Positions 49,906-61,160 of a stretch of DNA of 64,000 nt are shown piece after piece. The stretch's first letter is position 1. Every line of letters begins with the position of its first letter. A model generated the notes under the pieces. It made no database searches. It was not told the DNA's origin and worked only from the letters and a program-made list of their open reading frames with translations. The DNA is taken from NCBI GenBank assembly GCA_027574665.1, contig CM050653.1:15584664-15648663 (forward strand), given 5' to 3'. A program made the position numbers and the translations under genes. This DNA comes from Rhynochetos jubatus (Eukaryota; Chordata; Aves; Eurypygiformes; Rhynochetidae).

Positions 49906-52900
49906 CTTAATCCTTTCACTTGGAACTAGATCTTTCTGAGAAAAAGTTTCAAAGCACTTTTTTAAACCATTAACTTCTTTAATAACAAACATAACAGAAT
50001 CCAAGCTCCTCTGGGGTTTATCCTTAAATCAGCTCAGGATACCTCAGGCCTCCTGCCCATGAATATCTCAACCTCCTTTGCCTTCTGCCAGGGTGCTCAG
50101 GGGATGAAACAACCACTGAGCATATTTTTTAGCAGCTTTATGCTGCCTCTAGCTACCACATCAGCCAAGAAGTTGGTGGTTATTTGTATGCTGTACTGCT
50201 CACACCACAGCTTTCACCTACTTCAGCCAGCCCCTGGTTTGGGAAAGGCAGCATGAACTATTTCCCTGAGCAGTCTACCACTAGGGCAACTCCTCCACTG
50301 CCTAGAGTCCATGGGAGGGGACCAGCACCCCCAAGGCAGACTTTGTTATAGAGCAACTAGGCTATAGCAGCCTTCATTGCAGATCTGGGTCTTGTTTGTA
50401 AGACTAGGCCTACAAAGTCTTGCTTGAAGATTCATTGCATTGAATAGGCATGCTTAACAAGTGTAGGAGAAAAATGATTGTTTCTACCACTCCAGAAACA
50501 ATTAAGAAACAATTCTATATGTAAGTAGAAGAAGCAAACATCTAGTTTGGAGATTGAGTGTACCATCCCCTGGATTTTCACAAGGTACAATGGTTTAACT
50601 CATCTTTGGTTCCATTTGTGTCAGGAGGATATTAATTCTTATCTATTATGGTTGAATTCAGCACTAACATCACTAATTCAAGCTTCCAAATGTTTTCTAA
50701 ATGCTTTCCAGTTAAACTTAATTGACAATCTTGAGACAGGTGCTAAGAGCTTTAGACCAACAGGCACCTCGATAACAGGGTCCTTGCACATGCGAACCAC
50801 CATCTTCTACTAAGACTTGACACCGTTGGCAGTAAACAAATGCAGTGAGTTTGAATCTGGACAAAATATTGAAATCCCATATTTTCTCTGTACAAATATC
50901 CCCAGGAACAGATGTTCATCTCCATAAGAGCTTACAGACAAACAACCAAGGACATGCAAGTAATAAAATACTCTGAAATTACCCTTTGAAAAAAATCATA
51001 TTTTATAAGAGGAGGAAGACACTTGTATGTGAAGGACTGTGGTCACTTTGTTACGTTTTGTTCTGTATGCTATTGTAAACTAGTCATTTATCTGAAGTAT
51101 TTGCTTTTATGCAGTACAGCATAAATGGCTTCTTGTTGCACAGCAAAAGAACTCTAGAAAATAATCAACAGCAAAAAGCAGACTCTAGGATACAGCAATG
51201 CTGAACTCAGAACTTAAGTGAAAATTTATGCCTATATGGCCTTGTTTGAGAGACAAAGATTTTGTGTATATCAGTATTCATTAATCTTTTCACAATTGCA
51301 GGGTTCCATACCTGCACACACACACAGCTGGTTAAGTAGTGATGTCTGCCTTCAAACTGCTAATATGCATATGCAACTAGGGCATATGTGTGAGATATGT
51401 ACAATCATACTTGGGTGAAGCAGCTTGAAAATTCAGCTCAAAATACTAGTTTCCTTAGTGTATAATTTTTGTATAGGGGAAATATTATAATTCTCCTTTC
51501 CCTTCCTTTTACCCCTCCCTTCAAGGTTAATGTTTTTGCTAAGACAAAAGAAACAGAAAACCTCAGTTAAGTATCAGCAAAGGGAGATTGGTATCTGTAG
51601 AGGACGTCTAGAGGGCATGCGATATGATTGTCTCCTTCGAGGTGTTGACGTCTTTCGGACCATTTGGCTGAAAAGAATTAGGAAAATAGTGTTGGCTTGT
51701 TGTTAGTAATGGATTTGCATGAATTCTGTCTGTGGATGTGGAACCCATTCTTCGTTGGAAAAACTAGATTGCTCCTTTGTGGCTGACAAGGTACTAACTC
51801 CTGACTCAGTTCATCTGAATGCTGCCTGCATTCTGGACTCTGCTAAGTGAAAGCTGTCGGTCCATTCCTTTCCTTAGTGGTTTCTGAAATAAATGTAAAA
51901 GCTTAGATTCAAAATATCCATAGTGCAGTCACCATAAGTCTGCACAGTACTTTCTCCATTTTATTTTTACCTTCAAACACAGTTTTTAAAATTGCTCGTC
52001 TAACCTGAGATTTGGAGTGACTCCATAATCAGAAACAGAGCCACTCCAGATTAAATTTCTTCTTTAAAAACACACTAGTAAAGTCTGTGGATATTCTAAT
52101 ATGAATGGAATAAAGATATGCATGAGGCAAGGGCTGCCAAAAATAAGCCTATAGTTTATTGTAAAATGGGATGTTATTAGCTCCTCAGTCTTAAGCTCAG
52201 CCTACTTGTTTATTACACTTATGTTTCACACACTCAGCTGCCCTTCAGTGTGAAATAGCATAACTTAAAATAAAAAATAAAAACAGCCCTTTAATTTAAT
52301 CAAGAGCAGGGGACTGCCATTGCAATGTAAGTCATTGTCCCTTATTAACGTATCCTTTCACAGGAAAAATAGTATAGTGTTTCCATTTCTGTAATCTGAA
52401 CAACAAACATGTTAATAGGTATCAATTACCAGCCAGTTTCAGTACTTAAAACCAGTAAGAAGGCCAGTGTGAGGGTTTCACATCTGGTTTTAGTGAAACT
52501 GTTCCTGTCTGTGGTATTTAAAATTTAAAGAACTCCTGTTATTGTGCAATTGGGAATCCTAGGGGAGTACAATGTTAATGAAATCCATAACGTGCAGGGA
52601 TTTTATGATTGCATTTTCAAGGCACTCCTTCAAAGGGGACAACTGATTTCTGCCATGGCAGCAGTAATTGTGTTTTTACAGAGTAGATTTAATGTTTGCA
52701 TTTAAGAACAGCAGTTACGTTTACACTCATCTGAAAAAGTAACATGCAAAATCTTTATGTTTAGGGAACTTCTTCCATCTTATTTTTGAAGCTTTTGAGC
52801 AGGAACCAGGGGCAGCTGTGCATGGCAAGCCCTTGCACCTAGGGGACGCCCCAAGAGGTGATGGCCAGCAGCCACCCAAGGGCAGCAGGGACAGCTCCAG

Positions 52901-55900
52901 GAGGAGCACCCAGACGGATAGGTGCCATCAGCTAAACACACCCGAGGCCCAGTTGTGTGTGGTTTTGAAGGGAGACTGATTGCTTCTTAGCAGGGTCACT
53001 GGGAACCTGTGCTGTCATCAATCCTCATAATGGTGTGGGTTTTGAAACTCACAAGGGGCAACACCTTCTGGGTACTTTGACTGCAGAATCTGAATGTTTT
53101 CTATCAAAAAGTTTCTTCTAATGCATATAACATAAATCTTTACACTCCCACCAAGCTGGATGATAGTTTCTGGGTGGCACAATTTTTCTCTCCTCCTGTA
53201 ACACTGAGCGAGACCTCCAGCTTGCCCAGGAAGCAAAGCACATTTCTTAATAACACAAGATCTTCAGTACATACTCTGACTGGAGTTGGACCAAACCATA
53301 AATCCAGCTTTAAGAATCCTAGTATCAAATCAAAACTTTGCAGCCATAAAACAAAAAGCACTACTCTATTATAAACACACTCTGCCAGTTGAAATCTGTT
53401 CACAAAAGGTTAACAAGGGGGCTAACATAAATAGATGTTATACTCTGCATTGGGTATTATCTGTCATTCTGCAGCTGACATAAGGCTATACACTAAGATG
53501 AACTCCCTATTGTGTGTTCTGGCTAATATGATATAAATGGCTAATCCAGCCCAAATTTGTACTGCTGGGTTTCTCAGCAGGGCACAGATCTGCTACCATG
53601 TGGAAACAGCCAGTCAGAGGTTGGCACAGGAGGCAGGTCTGGTCACTCCCTCTGGCCTCTGCCTGCCCCTGTCCGCCTCATCCCCTGCCCACCTCTACGA
53701 CTCTAGCAGAGTAATTCTCTAGACCTCTACACCATTCAGCCCTAGGAATATCAGCTGATCTGCTGCAAAATTCTCTTTCTGCATCTTGCAGCTTTTAGGG
53801 ATCTGGAGAAAGGCCAGAGAGATGTAAGAACAGGCCTCCTCAAAAACCAACCTGGGAGATCCCTCTCGCCTCCACTGATTGAAATATCAGTTGTTTATTT
53901 AACACTAACTCTCCTGTTCAAGGAAAATATACTTCCATTGATTTAAAACGCTTCTATGTATACACTACTTCACCCGAGTAAGAAGAACCTCTGAGGTGGA
54001 ATTTTCCTTCCACATTTGTCTTCATTCCTTTACATTTGCAGTAACCTACGTTCTTCATTATTTGTTCCTTTGTAAGTGAAACCCAGAAGTATGCAATGCT
54101 GATGTGAACTGGTATATAGATTAGTACAGATTTATTCCTGTAGCACTTCTGAAAATAATTGCAGTTCATCATTGGGTGTCTTGACCTTTCATCTGTGTCA
54201 TAGCTTATTTCCTTATCAGGTATTCACTTAAAAATATACTCAGTATTTATATATGCTGCTGCACAGCACATTTGTTTCATTAACAGGTTTATTCTTACAT
54301 CAGGCAGCTGTTTAGGTTGACTTTACCGAGCAAGCTTATCTAAATATTTCACATGAAAGCTCAAGGAAGTGCAAGTCAACAATGCCTGATATTTTTATTC
54401 TTATTATTTCTGTTTCTTTTGGAGGTTGATACTGCAGTGAAGTACATCACATTACTGCATAGAATAACATGAAACCTGGGAAACCTCAGCCTCCCAGTTC
54501 TCCTGGCCTTTGAAGGACTGCCTGAGAGCTGAAGTTCAGAGGCTTTGTGGCAGGGCTTGCCCATCATTAGGGAGCACGCTGATATGAAAGCACAAAAACT
54601 GTTAGTCCTTTGTCTTCTCTACCGCAATGGAATACAAGTCATGTATTTGGTTCATGTCATTTTACAGTTCATAACTGCACTCCAGAAATTACAAAAAGCA
54701 GAGTTAGCTTTGTGTGGAAAAGTGTTACAGTTATCTTACAGTCTTAACATACCTTGCACATGGGCAAAGAATGACAAAAGAATATTCCTTTCTGGAAATC
54801 ACAGCCAGTACAGACTGTGACACAGCACAGAACCAGGGTTAATTGACCCAGCAGGATACATTCGTACCTTTATTTACTGTGACATGGGAATAAATGGTAG
54901 AGTTTCAGAAAGGCAAGTACTGAAATTAGACAAGAGGGAGAGGGAGAAATAAAAGGGCTCTACAAAGTACGAAGGTTTTTTTGATTATTCAAAGTGCTTT
55001 AAGAGCTATTTTAGTACCAGAAAGTTCCCAGCCATAGATTTATCACTCTGGGGAAGCTGAAGGGATGCTCAGAGAACTGAGCCTTATTGCTCCAGAAGTG
55101 CAGGTGCAAAATGCAGTTTAGAAGAAAATCCTCTCTACCTCCCTCTGACATGTTTCAGCATCAACCCTAATACAGAGGGGAGTCCTGCATGGCTTCGAGC
55201 AATCTTGCATACAACATATGGAGGAGCAGCAGAAGCAGAGCCCCTCCGAGCCTCTGCTACCAGCCTAATCATTATAATAGTTTCATTTCTTTCAGGGGAT
55301 CCATTATGCAGAGATCTGAGTAGTTTGTATATAACTCTGTAATTACCTATGCATCCACTTCCCAGTCCAGCCCTACATCCCCTCAACGGCTGCAAGACAG
55401 ATGGCCCTTTAGAGCTGAGATAGCGAATTAAAAATGTGTCCAGCAAAAGCACTGATTCAGCATCTACTAAAATAATTTTGAAAATTTATCTCACTTTCAC
55501 TAGCTGTTTCCAGGAGGGAAAGAAATTAAAACCTTTAAATATGTTTTTAAACTAAATACCACAGTTGCTTTTTTAATCACAGTATCTTATTTTTCTACTA
55601 TCTTTCACAGAATTCAAAGCCACTTAAAAAATTCTGTACAAAATTATTCTTCTCTCTCTTTGTTTTTTCCATTCACCAGGTTGATGTGTTTGGCTTGAAT
55701 CAAAACATTTGTTATTGTTTGCTGGTTTTCAAACTGCCATCAGGCCAAAAAATCAGTTGTTTGTGCCATTCTGCTTGGTAGGGGAGCTCTCTCCCAGATG
55801 GCTTGCAGACCCCGTGGGGGCTGAGGGAGCCTTGCCCACCCAGCTACCAGGCACTGCAGCACATCTGCTCCACCGCAGCCAGGGCTTTCTACAGATGTGA

Positions 55901-56462
55901 AGGAAGGTATCTCAAGAGGAGATTTTTCTGAGTCCAGCAGAAATAAATTAATCTACAAGACTAGGCAGGTGTCAAACTGTGAGTGAGGTAGAGCTCAGGG
56001 CTAGAAGTTGAGTGACTAAGGGTAGTGGCTAGAAACGCAGCCTTGGGTAGGAACACGCAGCCGATGGACGTTCTAATAAGCAGAGTTGTCACTGAGCTAA
56101 AGTTCTCTGTTCTCATGGGGCTGACCCTCAGCTGGAGATGATAGATGTACCGCTGAGTGCTTTGCAGAGACAATCATGCATTTTATTCACACACCTGCAC
56201 AGTAGTATGGACCTGAAGAGTTCATGAGTCCTATGGGTCCTTCCCCATCCCAGCATCCATGCTCCAGATTTTCTGTTGCTGAGCTATTATTTGCCTCCTG
56301 TGTCCTTGTGTCATCCTGCTTTTCCATCCCAGTTTAATTCTGTTCTGCCCATTAAATGACATTTTCACAGCAGTAGCAAAATAGGTAAAGTGGAAGGATA
56401 AATGAGATTTCTTCCAAGTGGTAAATACTTGCCCTTCAGAAAGCAATTTGTCTTCTTCCCAC

Positions 56463-56523
56463 AAAAAAGAAAAAAAAGAAAAAAAAAAAAAAAAAAAAAA
56501 AGAAAGAAAGAAAGAAAGAAAAG
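56463..56523. repeat. Poly-A run and AAAG microsatellite
   Basis: A-rich block with a 23-base A run (56479-56501) followed by five GAAA units. No SINE or processed-gene body is recognisable on its 5' side, so I call it a simple repeat. The short Lys-rich and Phe-rich open frames across it are artefacts of the repeat. Confidence 0.85.
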
Positions 56524-57649
56524 GTATCTTTCAACAGGGAAATACTTCCATTTTTGCTTTACATCTAAGGTTTTCATTCAGGGTTTTAAAAAACTCTTTA
56601 AAAAGGCATTGGATTAAACTTCATAGCTGTCTGATAAACAAAACCTGCTAGGAGAGAAAACACAGTTGACCAAACATTAAGCTGAGGTTCTGTTCCTCTG
56701 TTTTCAGGAACAACTGGCTTCTCATCAGAGAAGCACTGTTTACACATAACTTCCACCAACCAGCTGTACCTATGTAGTCTGGTCTTTTTCTTCATTGCAG
56801 CCACCTGTATTGAACACTTTGGGCCAAATTAATTTCTGGTGTGGATCCTCTGAAGCTGCTGAAAAGATCGATTTGTCCTGTGACATATAAAACCAGGGCA
56901 TATTTTAACTGGTTATATTTAGGTTATAGATTATTGTACTATAGACTAAAGTGGCTTTCAGCCTTGACACAGACAGGAGCAGGCTCTTCCATTGCAAAGC
57001 CTATTAGATCCCAGCTACGAGCTGAAGGGCTGACATAGCACAGGATAATTTTAAAAGGGTCTTATCAGGCCATAAAAATTAACTGTCCATAGGAGTGTTC
57101 CCCCCTTTTGTGATAGGCTTAACTAAGAAAATATACCCTATGTTTATTTTAAAAAGCCATGGCACTTAAAAATCTATAGCTTTGCTCTTTACATAGCTGG
57201 AGGTAGAGCAACTTTTAGAGAGGCCAGGTGGGGTACAAAAACCAGGCACCATTCTTCGGGAAAAAAAAAACTGGAAAGAAATCCCCATGGTGGGAGTTTG
57301 AGTGGGCTTTGTTGAGAGACAGTCAGAACTGGAGTGCAGCCAGTCTCCCTGCTTTGCTTTAGGACCAGAGGGGAAGTTGTCTCGGTAGTCACTGGCCTGC
57401 GACATCCCTTCTGCTGTCCCCTTTCCTCCCCTGGCACAGGACAAGAGCACCACTCCCAGCAGTGTGTCTTCCAAATCTCAGCCTCAGGAGTATTTCATCT
57501 ATATGCGTGCATTTCCTCAGACCTATGAGGGATACACTGAGGAAAAAACAAAATGATCTTTTTGCGTGTATAGTGTTTGTCCCTGGTTTTTCCCTGTACA
57601 TTCACAGTACCCTCACCACACCATCTCACTGCAGCTGCCTGACATTTTT

Positions 57650-57716
57650 CTTGAAGGTAGCAGAAACTCATATTTTAAAAAAGCAGTGACTTGCTTGGTG
57701 ACCCAGTAGTAAATTA
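57650..57716 (-). repeat. Possible MIR scrap, antisense
   Basis: GTGACTTGCTTGGTGACCCA followed by GTAGTAAATT resembles the reverse complement of the MIR segment reading GTGACTTGCCCAAGGTCACACAG. Only a few dozen bases are similar, so this may be chance. Confidence 0.3.
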
Positions 57717-60700
57717 AAATCATCATACACAATGTGTATGAAATAGAAAATCGAATTTTGGTGCAACAAAACTGACAGTTCCATTTAACAGAGAATAAAT
57801 GAATGCAGACTCCTGTGGATGACTGACTGATTTAAAGAGACTGTGACGATTTTCCAAGATGAGAAAGCTGATCACAAGAAAATACATATATTTCTATGTG
57901 ACACAGGTTACACACCTATTCCAATTGCCAGTGAAATTAGGTTCTAGAAGTATTAAATCTTAGACACTAGCACTTTTTCCTCATTTTGTTGCTATTTTTT
58001 ATAGAAAACCCAAAGCCTGAACTTTCAGAAATAGAGTGTAGCAAATTTCAGTGATTTCAGTGGAACTCTCTCTGAACACAGTGATCACACAGTCAGATCT
58101 CTCTACACCATCAAGGTGTGCTGTCTGAGACACCAGAGGTTTCATCCTGCATGGTATATCCTCCCCTCACTCACCAGCTTCCTACAAAATTACCATAGGT
58201 ATGCTGCGAAACAGGAAGAAGCAGAGGTTATTCCATGTGTTTACACATGTGTAATGGTGTACTTGCATTCAAAACACCAAAATGTATTATAAATCAAGCC
58301 CTGCTGCCTGTACCTTGTGATTACACCAGGACAGCACCTGGCAAAAAAAATGCTACAGAACGACTTTATAGGCAAAATTCAGTGTTTTCCATCCAAAGCC
58401 CAGTTATTCACACATGAAGCAGTCTGATAGAGAAGCTTTGGATTTCTTGTTTCCCATTTGTGCACCAGTTGCTCAGTACACTTAGGGGGGAAGTTCTACA
58501 ATTATGTCCTTCTCAGAAAAGAGCGGTTCTGCAAGTATTGCTATAGAGTTTCCCTTTTCTATAGTTTCTAACACAAACTGGGGATAGTTACATTCAAACT
58601 GCACTAAATAGTTGTCTTCATTCCAGATCAGAGGATTAAGCTCAGGTTTAAAATTAAATGTAAATTACAAATAAGTATTCAGAAAACGTTAATTAAAAGT
58701 ATTACGTTCCTGACTCATTTATTGCTCAGCAAGGGTTCCTAAGTATCTTAGCTGCAGAAAGGGGCCATTCACATTCCTCCTTTTTTGACCAAGTCATTGT
58801 ACATGTCTTAGGTTATCCATTTGCAAGTTAATGTAGTGCCAAAGCAAAGGTTTTCATTTTAAAGAAGTAATATTTCACAGCAAGATATGCTCCTGCAAGA
58901 TGTAAAACAATCTTTTTCTAAAGCACTGGGAGTTAATCAGCCTCTCTCTTCACTGGTACAGAGAGGGTTCGAATGGCGTAAGATGCTGATTACTTAGATG
59001 CCAGAGTCCATAGAAATCGCAATACGATTACATTTTCCCCCCTTTGTTATCAGAGTTTATTGTATCTTGGTGTTCAGTTTTTAAGTAGTTTTCAAGTAAA
59101 AAAAAATAAATTAAGAAGGTATTTTCTCAGTCTTCTGAATAACGATCATTTTACATCAGAGGCCCACATGAATGTGTAAGGTGGAGCTTACAAATGAATA
59201 GCAGAAGGATTGTTCCCTATCACTGCGTGTGCACTGGATGCATTTCATACAATACAGTGAGCCCATTTCAGGCGAGTGTTGCATTGCCCTCATTTTTAAA
59301 CCAAACTCCTTTAAAGACCCACACTAAAAATATCACACAGAGCTAATGTGTACCAGTGGCAATGCTTCTCCCATCCCACTCGCAGCATTTCTCTTTCACA
59401 TTTGATCTTTATAGTTTCCATACTGGAACGATTTGGTTTGCTGAATTCTGGAAATGTCTCAAGTTGAAATGCTAGTGTATTAACCTGCTGTACTGAGTCT
59501 CTTTTGTTTCTCTTTACCAGAGTGCTGCCTGCCAATTTTTACAACTACAGCAGATTTTACTATTCAAACAGAACCAGATGGAACACCAGTTCAAAGAACA
59601 TGTCAGAATTAAATATTTCTTTTTTAATTAGTTGCTTCTGATTTATGCAAAAAAAAAAAAATTAACATAAGAGTGGGAGAATGTGCCATGAATCCAGATG
59701 CAACACAGCCCACACAAGCATTATCTTTTCTCTGTCAGAGACACAGAGCCCTTTTCTTTCATTTTTTCTTTTCTTTTTTCCTTTTTGTTTCTGGATTTCA
59801 TTTTTCTTATACTCTCTGCATCTTTTCCTTCTCAAACCAACCCCATAATGATAACTGAAGTTCTCTTATGTTCATCAGTCATACTTTTTCATCATTATCT
59901 TAAATTTTCTCTTGTAGAAACTGGCTGATCTGCCTCTAAAATAAATTACTGTACTCAGTACTGCAATCCCAGCACCAGTATCTCAATGTGATAGCACCCT
60001 TTGAGCCTATTCTTTCTTTTCACTTGGGAGAATCTATACACTTCCATTTTATCTGCTGCAGAAAAGGGTTTGCACAGAAGGTGAAGACTGTGAGGAATAT
60101 GTCAACTGCTAAAGAAAGTTCATTTCCTTTTTGCTGCCAAGAATTCCTATTTCTTTGGCATGAATGTTTGCTCATCTTCTCTTTCATGCTCCCCCATTTT
60201 TGCCAAGTCACATAAGCATCACTTCAGCAAAGCATACTGACTGAGGACAGTTGTTAGGCACAGACTAGAAGTTGAGCATGTGATTAGCTGCTTTCTCTTC
60301 TGGGGCTTTCAGGATGTTGCTGTCAAGGTCAATGAGAGAGTCTTCAGTGACTCAGGAGACATCTTACTAACAACAATATTTTCTCCTAACTTTCCTTATG
60401 GAGCTGCCACAAATATCACTGAGAATTTTGCAAAACGATCTGAGATGGTTTACAGCCGTAACTATTTTCACTTAAACCCAGAATGAACATTTACACCCTA
60501 TCATTAATCAAGCAGTTGTGCTCTTGTAATGACTACTCATTTCAAGGACAAAGTCTTTTGGAAGTAATTTTCCAGCCAAATTAATGAAACTATTTTCAGA
60601 ATTTCTACTGAAGCCTGTGCCATTATATTCTTCTTTACTTAAAGCTCAATAAATAAAGAAATTGTGTTTACATCATGGAAGAGCATGATTGGTCAAATCA

Positions 60701-61133
60701 ACAGCAACACCTAATGCAAAAGATCAACTCTTGCTTAATTAAATATTTGACAGAAGAACAGTGAAGCGTCACACAGTTAATCTGACCCAGAGCACTGTAT
60801 GCTATCTAGGGAAATGACACAGTTCTCTAAAAATATTTACTTTGGTATGTTGTGTCAAGTGATGGATTATACAGCTTTTCAAGCCACAAGAGATGCCCAC
60901 AACAAAAAGCTTCCTGTTGTTAATCAAACTCCAGCACTTTGTCCTTTATTTTCTCAGGCTGTTGAACAGACCTACAGTAGGAGTGTTAAAAGCTGGTAAA
61001 ACTGCTCCCTTGCAACAGCTCCCTCAGTGACTGTATTTTATTTAGCAAGGCAGATTTTCATTCTGGAAATAAGGTCTTCCATACAAGTACATGGTTATGT
61101 ATGACAACAGGAAGCAGCAATATTCATTTCAAG

Positions 61134-61160
61134 TTGTGTATGTTGTATGTTGTATGTTGT
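61134..61160. repeat. Short tandem repeat, TGTATGT-type
   Basis: Three near-identical copies of GTATGTT in tandem. Confidence 0.8.

Noticed and set aside
55675..55710. CACCAG followed by GTTGATGTGTTTGGCTTGAA, considered as NRP1 exon 7 because it starts Val-Asp
   Set aside because: The following residues do not match the conserved b1 continuation and run into a non-homologous frame.
56463..56523. Poly-A run considered as the tail of a processed pseudogene or SINE
   Set aside because: No recognisable gene or SINE body lies upstream on the + strand, and the AAAG units indicate simple-repeat expansion.
56402..56651. Lys-rich and Phe-rich open frames on both strands
   Set aside because: Produced by the poly-A/AAAG microsatellite.
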